A DNA stretch of 64,000 nt from Microvirga soli (GTDB lineage: Bacteria > Pseudomonadota > Alphaproteobacteria > Rhizobiales > Beijerinckiaceae): NCBI RefSeq assembly GCF_016734765.1, contig NZ_JAERQE010000009.1:62001-126000 (forward strand), read 5' to 3'. The first letter of the stretch is position 1. Each line of letters begins with the position of its first letter. A model generated the notes under the pieces. The model saw only the letters and a program-made list of their open reading frames with translations, was not told the DNA's origin and did no database searches. Shown in pieces: positions 1 to 10,741 of the stretch. Made by a program: the position numbers and the translations under genes.

Positions 1-2442
1 ACCGAAGCGCTGCGGCCAGCGAGATCGGTTCCAGCCATCCAACCGCCGACGCCGCGGCCGGCTCCTCCCGGCCGGGATTTCGAGGAAGCACTCGGCTCCC
101 GCTGGGCCGTCTGGGTTGGCGGCGTGGCGCTGGCCCTCGGGGGCATCTTTCTCGTCCGCTACTCCATCGAACAGAACCTATTGAGCCCGGCCACCCGCAT
201 CGCCTTTGGCGGTCTGTTCGCCCTTGCCCTGATCGGGGCCGGTGAATGGCTGCGCCGTCGCGAAAGCAGTGTCGCCCTGCCCGGTATTCCCAGCGCCAAC
301 GTGCCCAGCATCCTGACGGCAGCGGGAACCTGCGGGGCTTTTGCGGCCGCGTACGCAGCCTATGCCCTTTACGACCTGATCGGTCCCGCCGCGGCCTTCG
401 TAACCTTAGGCCTGATCGCGGTTCTCACCATGGTCGCGTCCACCCTGCACGGCCCCATCCTGGCCGCGCTCGGTGTGCTCGGCGCCATGGGCAGCCCACT
501 CCTCGTCTCGTCGGACGAGCCGCAGCCCTGGGCGCTCGTGATCTATCTCGCCTTCGTGGTGCTGCCAGCCTATGGGGTCGCGCGCCTGCGCCTGTGGCGC
601 TGGCTTGCGCTTGCGGCCGCAACCGGCGTGCTGATCTGGACGTTCCTGATCTTCATCCTGGACGCGCAGGATGCCCTGCCGGCCATGGTGCATCTGGTTC
701 TCCAAGCCGGCTTGGCCGCCTTCTTCCTGGTAGCTCTGCCCTACCGCCCGATCTCTGATGCCGAAAGCGGCATCGACCGGGCAGCCAGTATCGTGCTCCT
801 GGCTTTCGCGGTTGCCGCTGTTGCGGTGTCGGGCACGGTTGCGGCTGGCGACGGGCGTGCGGTCTTCGTTGCCGCCATCGTGCTCGTCCTGCTGGGAACA
901 GGCATCCGCTTCGCGCCGGCGGCCCCGGCTGCCGCCTGGGCAGCCCTGACCGCAATCGGTGCTCTCCTGGTCTGGCCCATCAGGGCCGATCTCGGCGGCA
1001 CACCCGAGAACCTCTTCTATCAGAGCGGCGATCTCTTCGCGGTGAGGCCGCACGCCCTCGAGGTTTATCTCGGCCTCGCGCTCCTGGCTCCCGCGGCCAT
1101 CACTGGCGCGTCCCTCCTCAGGCTGGCGCGCTCGCCGGACCTACGCCTTTCCGCAGCCGCCTGGTACACCGGAGCCGCCACAATCGGTCCGCTTCTGGCA
1201 CTCGTGGCAGCCTATTGGCGGGTAGCCTCCCTGGAGCGGAGCCTGTCCTTTGCCCTCATCGCCGGCCTCCTCGCCCTCGCTTTCATCGCCGCCACCCGCT
1301 GGCTCAGCCGCCAGGAAGGTGCTCCGATCCGGCTCGGCCTCGGGGCTGCTGCCTCGGCCGCCTTGGCGGCGCTTGCCCTCGGCCTGACCTTTGCCCTCGA
1401 CAAAGGCATGCTGACCGTGGCCTTCGCCCTGACGGCCTTAGGCACAGCCTGGGTTTCCGAGAGAACGGCCCTGCCTGCCCTGCGCTATGCGGTCGGCGGC
1501 ATCGGGTTGATCGTTCTGGGCCGGCTGATCGCCAACCCGACCATCGTGGAAGGCGATCCCGGACCGATCCTGATCAACTGGCTCCTCTGGGGCTACGGCG
1601 TTCCAGCCGTGGCTTTTCTCGCCGCAAGCCGACTGCTGGAGCGCTCCGGCCGCGACAGGATCGTTCAGCTGACCGAGAGCCTGGGGATCGTCTTCGCGGC
1701 CTTCCTGGTGTTCTTCGAAATCCGCCACGCCCTCCGGGCGGGAGATCCGCTGGCACTCTCGACCGATCTCCTTGAGGTTGGACTTGTTGCAACGGAAAGC
1801 CTCGTCTTCGCGATCCTCCTGACACGCCTGGATCTCAGGCGAGGAGACCCGGTCTATCGCTGGGGCTCCCTGATCTTCAAGTTCGCCTCCCTGGCGCTCT
1901 GCGCCGGAGGGCTGCTCCTCGTCGAGAATCCGATGCTGACCGATGATGCCATTCTGGGCGGGCCGGTGTTCAATGCCTTGATCCCGGCCTATCTGCTGCC
2001 GTCCCTGCTCGCTGCAGGCTTGGCCCTCGTCGAGCGGCGGGCCCGCCCCCGATTCTACAGCCTCTCTTCGGCAATCTTGAGCCTGCTGCTCTTCTCAGCC
2101 TATGTCGGGCTGGGGATCCGGCGGCTCTTTACGGGGCCTGAACTGGCGCTCTGGCGCGGCTTCACCCAGGGCGAGCATTGGGCCTACTCAGTCGCCCTGC
2201 TGGTCACGGGAATCTTGCTTCTCGGCCTGGGACTGGCCCGCAACAATCGCTTTGCACGCCTCGCCTCGGCGGCTTATCTCGTGCTGGCGGTGCTGAAAGT
2301 GTTCATCGTCGACCTGGCCAATCTGGAGGGCGTCATGCGCGCCCTGTCATTTATCGGCCTCGGCCTTGTTCTCATCGGCATCGGTCTCGTCTATCAGAGA
2401 CTCCTCGCCCATCGACCCAGCAATGCCGCAATCCCATCGTGA
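1..2442 (+). CDS. DUF2339 multi-pass membrane protein, 5' end outside the window
   Basis: The frame is open from base 1 and ends at a TGA at 2440-2442, so about 813 residues are visible and the start lies upstream. After a Pro-rich linker comes the family hallmark, an acidic stretch followed by SRWAVWVGGVALALGG and FLVRYSIE. The rest is almost entirely hydrophobic, with some twenty or more membrane segments divided by short Arg-rich loops. This fits DUF2339, a large integral membrane family of unknown function. A GTG at 124 could be taken as a start but would cut off the conserved lead-in. xseB follows 34 bp downstream on the same strand. Function is not known. Confidence 0.88.
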   Translation, partial: TEALRPARSVPAIQPPTPRPAPPGRDFEEALGSRWAVWVGGVALALGGIFLVRYSIEQNLLSPATRIAFGGLFALALIGAGEWLRRRESSVALPGIPSANVPSILTAAGTCGAFAAAYAAYALYDLIGPAAAFVTLGLIAVLTMVASTLHGPILAALGVLGAMGSPLLVSSDEPQPWALVIYLAFVVLPAYGVARLRLWRWLALAAATGVLIWTFLIFILDAQDALPAMVHLVLQAGLAAFFLVALPYRPISDAESGIDRAASIVLLAFAVAAVAVSGTVAAGDGRAVFVAAIVLVLLGTGIRFAPAAPAAAWAALTAIGALLVWPIRADLGGTPENLFYQSGDLFAVRPHALEVYLGLALLAPAAITGASLLRLARSPDLRLSAAAWYTGAATIGPLLALVAAYWRVASLERSLSFALIAGLLALAFIAATRWLSRQEGAPIRLGLGAAASAALAALALGLTFALDKGMLTVAFALTALGTAWVSERTALPALRYAVGGIGLIVLGRLIANPTIVEGDPGPILINWLLWGYGVPAVAFLAASRLLERSGRDRIVQLTESLGIVFAAFLVFFEIRHALRAGDPLALSTDLLEVGLVATESLVFAILLTRLDLRRGDPVYRWGSLIFKFASLALCAGGLLLVENPMLTDDAILGGPVFNALIPAYLLPSLLAAGLALVERRARPRFYSLSSAILSLLLFSAYVGLGIRRLFTGPELALWRGFTQGEHWAYSVALLVTGILLLGLGLARNNRFARLASAAYLVLAVLKVFIVDLANLEGVMRALSFIGLGLVLIGIGLVYQRLLAHRPSNAAIPS

Positions 2443-2476
2443 CATTGCCTAAGCAAGATAACTGACGGACAGTTGC

Positions 2477-2725
2477 ATGACCGACACCGCCTCCATCAAG
2501 ACCCTGCCCTTCGAGAAGGCCCTGGCCGAATTGGAGGAGATCGTGCGGCGCCTCGAGCGTGGCGACGTGCCTCTCGAGGACTCGATTGCGATCTATGAGC
2601 GTGGCGAGGCCCTGAAGAAGCATTGCGAGCAATTGCTGAAGAAGGCCGAGGCCAGGATCGAGAAGATCACCATCGGCCCCGACGGCGCCGCCTCGGGCAC
2701 GGCTCCGCTGGACGTCGAGAACTAA
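2477..2725 (+). CDS. xseB: Exodeoxyribonuclease VII small subunit
   Basis: An 82-residue protein with the XseB pattern: [26 protein letters not shown], then an amphipathic helix ending in a [12 protein letters not shown] segment. XseB binds the large subunit XseA to form exonuclease VII, which degrades single-stranded DNA to oligonucleotides in the cytoplasm. Length is normal for the family. Only 34 bp separate it from the DUF2339 gene upstream, so co-transcription is possible. xseA is not in this window, as is common in alphaproteobacteria. A palindromic repeat lies directly after the stop. Confidence 0.95.
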   Translation: MTDTASIKTLPFEKALAELEEIVRRLERGDVPLEDSIAIYERGEALKKHCEQLLKKAEARIEKITIGPDGAASGTAPLDVEN

Positions 2726-2726
2726 A

Positions 2727-2854
2727 GCATTGGACTCAAAAGTGGACTTGCACTTTTGAGATCATTCCGATGCTTTCTTCTTGATGAGAGCATCGTGTGA
2801 CCGGACCCAGCGGGCCGCGCCAGCGAAAACCGAATCCACTTTTCCGCACGATGC
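2727..2854. repeat. Two-hairpin palindromic repeat, family A, reverse copy
   Basis: Two adjacent imperfect hairpins. The left one pairs around TCAAAAGTGG and CACTTTTGA. The right one ends in CCACTTTTCCGCACGATGC. The same two half-units occur in the opposite order at 54927-55033 and 63761-63871, where the first half begins GCATCGTGCGGAAAAGTGG or a close variant. It fills the convergent gap between xseB and the GT61 gene. Confidence 0.8.
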
Positions 2855-2871
2855 TTTAAGTCACTGAAAGA

Positions 2872-4074
2872 TCAGGCGGCGCGGCTCCGCTCGATGGCCG
2901 CGTCGACATCCTGGAGCACGGCATCGGGATCGATGGCGAAGGCCTGCTTCTGTCCCTCTGTTCCGCCGATCACGGGCTCGTAGTCGGCACCGACTTCAGC
3001 GGCCCAATGCAGGCCCGTGCTCTTGCGCCCGTTCTGCGCCATCAGCTCAATGAGCAGAGGCTGGCGCTGCGCCCAGAGAATGTTGGCAAGGCCTGCCCCA
3101 TGGACCCCCATGACGATCTGGGCTTCGCCGAACCACTGCATCTGCTCGTGGTGGTTCGACCAGGACGCCTGGACGATCTGAAACCCGCGCTGGCGCAGCC
3201 CGTCCATCAGGGCGTCCTCTCCGTCCACCCGGCGCAGACGAGTGTCGCCCCGGGTCAGATAAGTGCGTGACGCAGGCTCGGGGAGCTGTCGATCCTGGTA
3301 TGCGGCCTCGAAGACCGAGCGGGCGAACCCGATTGCCTCGGGCGTCGCGAAAAGCCTCTCGACATTGCTGCAATGGGTGCGCGCATAAAGGTAGGAATCC
3401 GCCTGGATCCGCTCCCAGGGCGCGAGCCTCACGTGATCGATGGATAAGCCTTTACGGCGCAGGCCCTCGATGAAGCTCATGACCAGGGAATTGACCGAGC
3501 GCGCCGTGGCGATGGTAAGTGTTTCCCCCGAGGCCACGACACCCCGGTCGAGCGCATGGCACAGCGGCATCAGCACATCGGTGAGCAGATGGCCGTAATG
3601 GGAGTAAGGGGGAATCGCAGCAACGACCCCACCCACCCGGCGCGTGTGGAAGGCCGCAGGCGCCGGATGCGCGAAGTTCCAGTTGCTGTCCGCATTCGTG
3701 TCGAAGGAAAGCTGCCGGCCTGTAGCCGCATCCACGGGAGTCAGAGTATGGCCAGGGACCAGGATGCCGGACAGCAGAGCAACCACCCGATGGGCGGAGT
3801 CCTGGTCCTTGAAACGGCAGTCCGGCTTCATCACGTCGACATTGTGCTGGCTGACGAAGGCGCGCTGCCGATCATACCGGCTCTGCATCAGGCGCAAGGG
3901 ATGCACGCTGTCCTCGAGGAGCTTGACCTTCGCATCATCCGGCCAGCCGAAATCGGGAAAGAACGACACGGCCTTCCGCAACGCCGGACTGGAGCCCGTA
4001 AGCCCCTTCATTAAGCGGAAGGCGATGGGCTTCAGATCGAAGGTCCGATGAAGGGCGGAATGGTGTCGGGCCAT
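2872..4074 (-). CDS. Glycosyltransferase family 61 (DUF563-type) protein
   Basis: A 400-residue protein. The C-terminal half has the GT61 signature: a YSHYGHLLTDVLMP segment near residue 160, and VMGVHGAGLANILWA near residue 330, followed by a hydrophobic strand ending in LIELM. GT61 enzymes transfer sugars onto polysaccharides or glycoproteins. In bacteria they usually sit in capsule, exopolysaccharide or lipopolysaccharide loci. It starts 9 bp after the stop of the O-antigen-ligase-like gene on the same strand, so the two form an operon for a surface glycan. The donor and acceptor cannot be deduced. Confidence 0.82.
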   Translation of the reverse strand: MARHHSALHRTFDLKPIAFRLMKGLTGSSPALRKAVSFFPDFGWPDDAKVKLLEDSVHPLRLMQSRYDRQRAFVSQHNVDVMKPDCRFKDQDSAHRVVALLSGILVPGHTLTPVDAATGRQLSFDTNADSNWNFAHPAPAAFHTRRVGGVVAAIPPYSHYGHLLTDVLMPLCHALDRGVVASGETLTIATARSVNSLVMSFIEGLRRKGLSIDHVRLAPWERIQADSYLYARTHCSNVERLFATPEAIGFARSVFEAAYQDRQLPEPASRTYLTRGDTRLRRVDGEDALMDGLRQRGFQIVQASWSNHHEQMQWFGEAQIVMGVHGAGLANILWAQRQPLLIELMAQNGRKSTGLHWAAEVGADYEPVIGGTEGQKQAFAIDPDAVLQDVDAAIERSRAA

Positions 4075-4083
4075 CGCGATCCG

Positions 4084-5361
4084 TTATATCCGCTGGGCAA
4101 CGCCGGGCACAGGGGCCGCAGATGTCGCCTTGACGTTGAAGGAGACCCTATCACGCGCCAGGACGAGCAGGATGGGAAACCACATGAACAGGTAATGCGT
4201 GTTGAAGAACGCGAACGGATTCGGCAGGTCGGCCCCCATATAGCCGAAGGAGAAGATGAGCGACGCTAGGCCGAAGAAGCGCAAGGTATCGTCCGTCGCG
4301 CGGGTCAGGCACCGGGCATAGCCTGCAACCATGAAGGCGGATGCGACAAGTCCCCCGAGACCGAAATACAGGGCGATTCCGAAAAAGCCGTTATGGGCAT
4401 GGCTCAACCACTCATAGGGAAACCGGAATTCCGGTCCGCTGCCCAGAATGGGATGAAGCGCGATCTGAGCGCGAACGAGTTCCCATACCTGGCTGCGGTT
4501 TGAGGGCCGGCACCAGTCAACGTTGTCGCCGCAGATTACGGCCTTGATATTCGGCTCGAAGATGACGAGACCCGTCACGACGAGCCAACTCCCCAAGCAG
4601 CCCATGAGCACGATGAGCATGCCGCGCCGTTCGAGCAGCAACGCAAGCGGCAGGGCCAGGCAGAGGGCAATGAGAGGCCCTCGGCTCTGAGTCCAGACGA
4701 GACCGGCCACAAGCGGCACCGCCAGCATCAGGAGGATGGCCATGGTCTTCCGACTTCTGCTCTTCTCATCCACCCAAAGCGCCATCGTGGCGATCAGGGC
4801 GCTTGCGAGCGCTCCGGCACCCGGGATGGGATTACCGCCGCGCCCGAGGGGGATCATGCGGCCCATGAGATCCGGGGCTCTCACAACGTGGACAACGATC
4901 GATAGGAAGGCGCTTGCTGCACCGATGCCGGCAATAATCCAGAGGATCTGCCGGGTGTTCAAGACCCGGGACGTCTGCACGGCGAAAAGAAAGAACGCGG
5001 CCAGCAATGCGATTTTGGAAGGGTCGTCGATCGATCGTGGCATATCGCCGAACAGGGCACCCGCCATCTGCCATGCCACTAGGAAAGCGAATGAGAGCCA
5101 GAGCCACAGGTTTTTCCGGAGCGTGTCAGCCGCTGCCCCGCTGGCAAAAGCGAGAAGAGCCCCGGCAAAGATGGGCGCGACGGACAGACCTGGGGCCTTT
5201 CCGCCTCTGGCGAAGAAGATGGCGACGACAAAGAGGATGAAGGCCGCTGCACTCAGCACATGAAGCCGCCTGTGGTCGGCAAGGTGCTTACGGACCAGGG
5301 CTGTGGGGGAAGTCAGTCGGGAGGTATCGAGCGTCATCAGAACCGGCAGACTTTGCCCCAT
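4084..5361 (-). CDS. O-antigen ligase/polymerase family membrane protein (Wzy/WaaL type)
   Basis: A 425-residue protein with about ten to twelve membrane segments and one large extracytoplasmic loop near residues 265-330. That loop holds the WZY_C pattern: RSQVWELVRAQI, HPILGSGPEF and WLSHAHNGFF, where the His-Asn-Gly segment is typical of ligases and polymerases that join glycan chains on undecaprenyl carriers to lipid A core or to other chains. It is the first gene of a two-gene operon with the GT61 gene. Ligase and polymerase cannot be told apart from sequence alone. Dispersed surface-glycan genes of this kind are common in Rhizobiales. Confidence 0.8.
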   Translation of the reverse strand: MGQSLPVLMTLDTSRLTSPTALVRKHLADHRRLHVLSAAAFILFVVAIFFARGGKAPGLSVAPIFAGALLAFASGAAADTLRKNLWLWLSFAFLVAWQMAGALFGDMPRSIDDPSKIALLAAFFLFAVQTSRVLNTRQILWIIAGIGAASAFLSIVVHVVRAPDLMGRMIPLGRGGNPIPGAGALASALIATMALWVDEKSRSRKTMAILLMLAVPLVAGLVWTQSRGPLIALCLALPLALLLERRGMLIVLMGCLGSWLVVTGLVIFEPNIKAVICGDNVDWCRPSNRSQVWELVRAQIALHPILGSGPEFRFPYEWLSHAHNGFFGIALYFGLGGLVASAFMVAGYARCLTRATDDTLRFFGLASLIFSFGYMGADLPNPFAFFNTHYLFMWFPILLVLARDRVSFNVKATSAAPVPGVAQRI

Positions 5362-5657
5362 GAGGGTCTGGAATAGTATTTCGGGAATGTTCGCCGTCTA
5401 GCACTTCGATTCCGTGTTTTCAACTAAGTGTGATCTGACGGAAGCTTATAAAATGCGACGAGCAAAGGAGTTTCGTCGGCTAATGTTCGTAGGCTACGCT
5501 GCGACTTAGTCGGGCTGGTGCGACAGGTTGCCTCCGCCTTGGGCGAGAGATGTCCCGATACTTCAGACAAATGGAACGGGGTTTCCGATTTGACCCTCCT
5601 CAGTTAAGCCCCTATCTCCTCTGTCTGGCCTCCGGTCGAAGCTTGGCGAGAAAAACG

Positions 5658-7565
5658 TTGTCCACACCTCTGCTCGATACCATCAAGACCCCAGACGATC
5701 TGCGTCAGCTGCCCGAGAGCCAGCTCCGCCAGGTGGCGGATGAGCTGCGGACGGAAACGATCAGCGCGGTCTCCGTCACGGGCGGGCACCTCGGGGCAGG
5801 CTTAGGGGTCGTCGAGTTGACGGTCGCGCTGCACCACGTTTTCGACACCCCCCGCGACCGGCTGATCTGGGACGTGGGCCACCAGGCCTATCCTCACAAA
5901 ATCCTCACGGGCCGCCGTGACCGGATCCGCACATTGCGCCAAGTGGACGGGCTCTCCGGCTTCACCAAGCGCCAGGAGAGCGAGTATGACCCCTTCGGGG
6001 CGGCCCATTCCTCCACGTCGATCTCGGCAGGTCTCGGCATGGCCGTGGCGCGGGACCTGGAAGGTAAAAGGAACAACGTCATTGCCGTCATCGGCGACGG
6101 CGCCATGTCGGCCGGCATGGCCTATGAGGCCATGAACAATGCCGGCGCCATGCATTCGCGCCTCATCGTCATTCTCAACGACAACGATATGTCCATCGCG
6201 CCGCCCACCGGCGCCATGTCGTCCTATCTCGCCCGCCTCGTCTCCGGCGGCGCCTATCGGGGTCTGCGCGAGACCGCCAAGCAGCTGGCAAGGAAGCTGC
6301 CGAAATTCATCTACGAAAAGGCGCAGCGCGCCGAGGAATTCGCCCGCGGCTTCTGGACCGGTGGCACCATGTTCGAGGAGCTGGGCTTCTACTATGTGGG
6401 CCCCATCGACGGCCACAACCTCGATCATCTGCTGCCGATCCTGAAGAATGTCCGCGATTCCGAGACCGGCCCGATCCTCGTCCATGTGGTGACGAAGAAG
6501 GGCAAGGGCTACGCGCCGGCGGAGGAAGCGGCCGACAAGTATCACGGCGTGGTCACCTTCGACGTGGTGACGGGCGCCCAGACCAAGGCCAAGGCCAATG
6601 CACCCGCCTACACCAAGGTCTTCGGCGAGAGCCTGGCGAAGGAAGCTCGCAAGGACGACAGGATTGTGGCCGTCACGGCCGCCATGCCGTCCGGCACGGG
6701 CGTCGACCTCTTCGGCAAGGAATTCCCCACCCGTACCTTCGACGTGGGCATCGCCGAGCAGCATGCAGTGACCTTCGCGGCCGGCATGGCCACGGAGGGC
6801 TACAAGCCATTCTGCGCCATCTATTCCACCTTCCTGCAGCGCGCCTATGACCAGGTGGTGCATGACGTGGCGATCCAGAACCTGCCTGTGCGCTTTGCCC
6901 TCGATCGGGCGGGCCTGGTGGGCGCGGACGGCCCCACCCATGCGGGCTCCTTCGACGTCGCCTATCTCGGCTGCCTGCCGAACATGGTGGTGATGGCGGC
7001 GGCCGACGAGGCGGAACTCGTTCATATGGTGGCGACCGCCGCGGCCCACGATTCCGGCCCTATCGCGTTCCGCTATCCGCGCGGCGAAGGCGTCGGGGTC
7101 GACATGCCCGAGCAGGGCGTGCCGCTCGCCATCGGCAAGGGCCGCGTGGTGAAGGATGGCAGCCGCATCGCCATCCTGTCGCTCGGCACCCGGCTAAGCG
7201 AGGCCCTGAAAGCCGCCGAGGAGCTGGAGGCGCGCGGCCTCTCCACCACCGTGGCCGATGCCCGCTTCGCCAAGCCCCTCGACGAGGAGCTGATCCTGCG
7301 CCTTGCCCGCGACCATGAGGTGCTCATCACCGTCGAGGAAGGCTCCATCGGCGGCTTCGGCTCCTATGTGCTGCAGCTTTTGGCTGACAAGGGAGCCCTG
7401 GATCGCGGCACCCTGAAGGTGCGCTCCATGGTGCTGCCTGATGTCTATATCGACCAGGACAAGCCGGATCGCATGTATGCCAAGGCCGGCCTCGATGCGG
7501 CGGGCATCGTGACCAAGGTCTTCGAGGCGCTGGGGCAGGAAGAGACTCGGAAGGTTCGGGCTTGA
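5658..7565 (+). CDS. dxs: 1-deoxy-D-xylulose-5-phosphate synthase
   Basis: First enzyme of the MEP isoprenoid pathway: it condenses pyruvate and glyceraldehyde 3-phosphate using thiamine diphosphate. Visible motifs are [17 protein letters not shown], the ThDP/Mg site [16 protein letters not shown], the transketolase-like centre [15 protein letters not shown], and RYPRGEG. I choose the TTG at 5658 ([12 protein letters not shown]), giving 635 residues, because homologous N termini begin there and GGCGAG lies 7 nt upstream. An in-frame ATG at 5550 would add 36 residues that look unrelated to the family. ispE, a later step of the same pathway, is at 37739-38611 and not linked. Palindromes follow the stop. 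Confidence 0.95.
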   Translation: MSTPLLDTIKTPDDLRQLPESQLRQVADELRTETISAVSVTGGHLGAGLGVVELTVALHHVFDTPRDRLIWDVGHQAYPHKILTGRRDRIRTLRQVDGLSGFTKRQESEYDPFGAAHSSTSISAGLGMAVARDLEGKRNNVIAVIGDGAMSAGMAYEAMNNAGAMHSRLIVILNDNDMSIAPPTGAMSSYLARLVSGGAYRGLRETAKQLARKLPKFIYEKAQRAEEFARGFWTGGTMFEELGFYYVGPIDGHNLDHLLPILKNVRDSETGPILVHVVTKKGKGYAPAEEAADKYHGVVTFDVVTGAQTKAKANAPAYTKVFGESLAKEARKDDRIVAVTAAMPSGTGVDLFGKEFPTRTFDVGIAEQHAVTFAAGMATEGYKPFCAIYSTFLQRAYDQVVHDVAIQNLPVRFALDRAGLVGADGPTHAGSFDVAYLGCLPNMVVMAAADEAELVHMVATAAAHDSGPIAFRYPRGEGVGVDMPEQGVPLAIGKGRVVKDGSRIAILSLGTRLSEALKAAEELEARGLSTTVADARFAKPLDEELILRLARDHEVLITVEEGSIGGFGSYVLQLLADKGALDRGTLKVRSMVLPDVYIDQDKPDRMYAKAGLDAAGIVTKVFEALGQEETRKVRA

Positions 7566-7576
7566 AGTTCAACCTC

Positions 7577-7665
7577 GTCATGGCCGGGCTTGTCCCGGCC
7601 ATCCCGATACGGTAAGGCGCAGCACCTCAAGCCATCGAGATCACCGGCACAAGGCCGGTGATGAC
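7577..7665. repeat. Composite palindromic element, family D (two hairpins around a spacer)
   Basis: The left hairpin is GGCCGGG-CTTGT-CCCGGCC inside CGTCATGGCC. The right hairpin is TCACCGGCACAAGGCCGGTGA. The whole is framed by CGTCAT and ATGACG. The copy at 45227-45317 matches through both hairpins and parts of the spacer. It lies in the convergent gap between dxs and the superoxide dismutase gene, where the hairpins may also help end transcription from both sides. Confidence 0.75.
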
Positions 7666-7685
7666 GACAAGAGTGGCGGTCCTGA

Positions 7686-8399
<714 letters not shown>

Positions 8400-8505
8400 G
8401 GGATCTCCGGTGGCTGTGAGAGACTTGTGAACGAGAGATGTTCTAGGGCCGGGCCTGGTTCCTGCCCATGAAGAGATCGTGAACGCAGATGGATGTGAGA
8501 CTTTG

Positions 8506-9234
8506 ATGACCCGCAAGCGTGTCGATGTGGCTTTGATCGAGCGCGGCTTCTTCGCAAGCCGTGCCCGGGCCCAGGAGGCGATCTCCGCCGGCCTCGTGAC
8601 CGTGAACGGCGCCGTCATCCGCAAGGCGTCCGACATGGTGGCCGAGGAGGCTGTGATCACGGCCGAGCAGCCGCACCCTTACGTGTCCCGTGGCGGCGTG
8701 AAGCTTGCGGCCGCGCTCGACGTGTTCCAGATCGACCCGAAGGACAAGATCTGCCTTGACATCGGCGCCTCTACGGGCGGCTTCACGGAGGTGCTGCTCA
8801 ACCGAGGCGCAGCGCATGTGTATGCGGTGGATGTAGGCCACGGCCAGCTGCATCCCACGATTGCCGGCCACACGCACGTGACCAATCTGGAAGGAACGGA
8901 CGCCCGCTCGCTCAATGCGGATCTGATCTCGCAGAAGGCTGATCTTCTCGTCTCGGATGTGAGCTTCATTTCGCTCAAGCTCGTATTGCCGGCCGCCGTC
9001 GCCCTGCTGAAACCTCAAGCCGAACTGGCCGTTCTCGTGAAACCGCAATTCGAAGCCGGGCGCGATCACGTGAAAAAGGGAATCGTCCGCGATGGAGCCG
9101 TGCATCGCGCCGTGTGCGAGGATATGAGAGCATTCGTGACCTCGCTCGGCTTCGAGGTCATGGGGCTCATCCCCTCCCCCATCGAAGGTGGGGATGGAAA
9201 CCGGGAATTTTTGTTGGGAGCCCGCATTGGCTGA
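8506..9234 (+). CDS. tlyA: TlyA family rRNA (cytidine-2'-O)-methyltransferase
   Basis: A 242-residue protein starting at the ATG at 8506 (MTRKRVDVALIERGF). A GTG at 8479 would add nine residues without family support. Residues 1-60 form an S4 RNA-binding domain with RARAQEAISAGLVTVNG. It is followed by an FtsJ/RrmJ-like methyltransferase fold with the SAM site LDIGASTGGFTEVLL and VSDVSFISLKLVLP. TlyA proteins methylate 16S and/or 23S rRNA and were once annotated as haemolysins. The stop overlaps the start region of the next gene, an RNA uracil methyltransferase, so the two RNA-modifying enzymes are probably translated together. Confidence 0.93.
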   Translation: MTRKRVDVALIERGFFASRARAQEAISAGLVTVNGAVIRKASDMVAEEAVITAEQPHPYVSRGGVKLAAALDVFQIDPKDKICLDIGASTGGFTEVLLNRGAAHVYAVDVGHGQLHPTIAGHTHVTNLEGTDARSLNADLISQKADLLVSDVSFISLKLVLPAAVALLKPQAELAVLVKPQFEAGRDHVKKGIVRDGAVHRAVCEDMRAFVTSLGFEVMGLIPSPIEGGDGNREFLLGARIG

Positions 9235-10477
9235 ACAGGTCATCATCAGGCGCCTCGGCGCGAAAGCCGACGGCATCGCCGAGAGCGCTTCCGATTCAAT
9301 CTTCGTGCCGAAGGTGCTGCCGGGCGAGACCGTCACGATCGAGCGCGACGGATCGCATGCGCGGCTTGTGAGCGTCGATGTGCCGTCGCCCGAGCGCGAG
9401 ACGCCGTTCTGCCCCTATTTCGATGCCTGCGGCGGCTGCGCCACGCAGCACATGCAGCACGGCTTCTATCAGGCCTGGAAGCAGGAGATCCTCGCCCACA
9501 CCTTAAGCCAGGCGCGGATCGAGGCGCCCATCGAACATCTCATCGACGCCCATGGCGAGGGCCGGCGCCGCGTCACGTTGCACGTGCGCTTTCCCGACCG
9601 CGCCATGCATGTGGGCTACATGGCTCCGCGCAGCCATCAGATCGTTGAGATCGCGTTCTGCCCCATCGCGGAGCCCGGTCTGAAGGAACAGGCACCGGGT
9701 ATCGCCCGCGCCATCGGCGAGCACCTGAAAGGACCGCGCAAGCCCCTCGACATCCAGATCACCCAGACACAGACCGGCTTCGACGTGGACGTGCGCGGCC
9801 ACGGTCCCATGAAGGATGCCGAGCGCCTGAGCCTCATCGATCTCGCAAGCCGGCTTGATCTCTCGCGCCTGTCGATCCATGGCGATGTGGTTGTGGAGCG
9901 CCGCCCCCCGGCGATCCTCATGGGCCGCGCCTCTGTGGTCCCTCCGCCGGGCTCGTTCCTGCAGGCGACGCGGCTCGGCGAGGAGGTGCTCGCAGGTCTG
10001 GTGACGGAAGCCTGCGCGAAGGCCAAGCGCGTAGCCGATCTCTTCGCCGGATCCGGGCCCTTCTCGCTGCGGCTTGCAGAGAAGGCGGAAGTGCATGCGG
10101 TCGAGTTCGACAAGGGTTCGATGGCAGCGCTCGACAAGGCGTTTCGCGCCACACCCGGTCTTCGCCGGATCTCGACCGAAGCGCGCGATCTCTTCCGCCG
10201 TCCGCTGCTCACGCCGGAACTGAACGCCTTCGATGCCGTGGTCCTCGATCCGCCCCGCGCGGGCGCGGAGGCGCAGGTGAAGCAGATTGCCGTGTCGAAA
10301 GTGCCGCTCGTGGTGAGCGTTTCCTGCGACCCCGCCACCTTCGCCCGCGATGCGGCTATCCTGATGGATAGCGGCTATCGCCTGGAGCGCGTGATCCCCG
10401 TCGACCAGTTCAAGCACTCGCCGCACCTGGAAGTCGTTGGCATCCTGCGCCGGGACGTGGTGAAGAAGCGGCGGTAA
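9227..10477 (+). CDS. Class I SAM-dependent RNA uracil-C5 methyltransferase (RumA/TrmA family)
   Basis: A 416-residue protein. The N-terminal part carries the Fe-S cysteines CPYFDACGGC (C-x5-C-x2-C), with a later Cys in IAFCPIAEP. The methyltransferase domain has VADLFAGSGPFSLRLA, the LDPPRAGAEAQ motif, and the catalytic Cys in VSVSCDPATFARD. These enzymes make 5-methyluridine in 23S rRNA or tRNA; which site cannot be settled here. The TTG at 9227, preceded by GGGAG, begins exactly where homologues do and overlaps tlyA by 8 bp. ATGs at 9188 and 9194 are alternatives. No separate TRAM domain is obvious apart from the short N-terminal beta region. Confidence 0.88.
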   Translation: MAEQVIIRRLGAKADGIAESASDSIFVPKVLPGETVTIERDGSHARLVSVDVPSPERETPFCPYFDACGGCATQHMQHGFYQAWKQEILAHTLSQARIEAPIEHLIDAHGEGRRRVTLHVRFPDRAMHVGYMAPRSHQIVEIAFCPIAEPGLKEQAPGIARAIGEHLKGPRKPLDIQITQTQTGFDVDVRGHGPMKDAERLSLIDLASRLDLSRLSIHGDVVVERRPPAILMGRASVVPPPGSFLQATRLGEEVLAGLVTEACAKAKRVADLFAGSGPFSLRLAEKAEVHAVEFDKGSMAALDKAFRATPGLRRISTEARDLFRRPLLTPELNAFDAVVLDPPRAGAEAQVKQIAVSKVPLVVSVSCDPATFARDAAILMDSGYRLERVIPVDQFKHSPHLEVVGILRRDVVKKRR

Positions 10478-10487
10478 GACGAACAGC

Positions 10488-10730
10488 GTCATCCCGGACG
10501 AAGCGTCAGCGAAGATCCGGGATCGTATGACAAGAATGGCGCGGGTATTCCCTCCCTCCTTGTGGGGGGAGGGTGGCCGCGGCAGCAGCCGGGAGGGGGG
10601 TGCTGGCGCCATGCTGGTTCCGGTCTAGCGTTGCACCCCCCTCTCCAACTCTCCCCCACAAGGGGGGAGAGGGTCAGTTGGTGCACTACTTGTAAAACGA
10701 TCCCGGATCGGCTGCGCCGTCCGGGATGAC
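10488..10730. repeat. Composite repeat block (families B, E, B) between convergent genes
   Basis: Family B hairpins built on ATCCCGGA and TCCGGGAT flank a second long inverted repeat, family E. The E arms are CTCCCTCCTTGTGGGGGGAG near 10550 and CTCCCCCCTTGTGGGG read on the minus strand near 10670. The same B-E-B arrangement, including the core GACAAGAATGGCGCGG next to B, recurs in shorter form at 48532-48668, and the B-core-B part recurs at 40736-40833. Confidence 0.75.
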
Positions 10731-10741
10731 CGCACTGAAAG

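Noticed and set aside
2872-5361. A full capsule or O-antigen cluster at the left end
   Set aside because: Only a ligase-like and a GT61 gene are present; no sugar-nucleotide, flippase or export genes are adjacent.
5483-5509. Eight-codon frame upstream of dxs behind AAAGGAG
   Set aside because: Spacing from the purine stretch to the ATG is long (12 nt) and there is no codon bias or regulatory logic to support a leader peptide.
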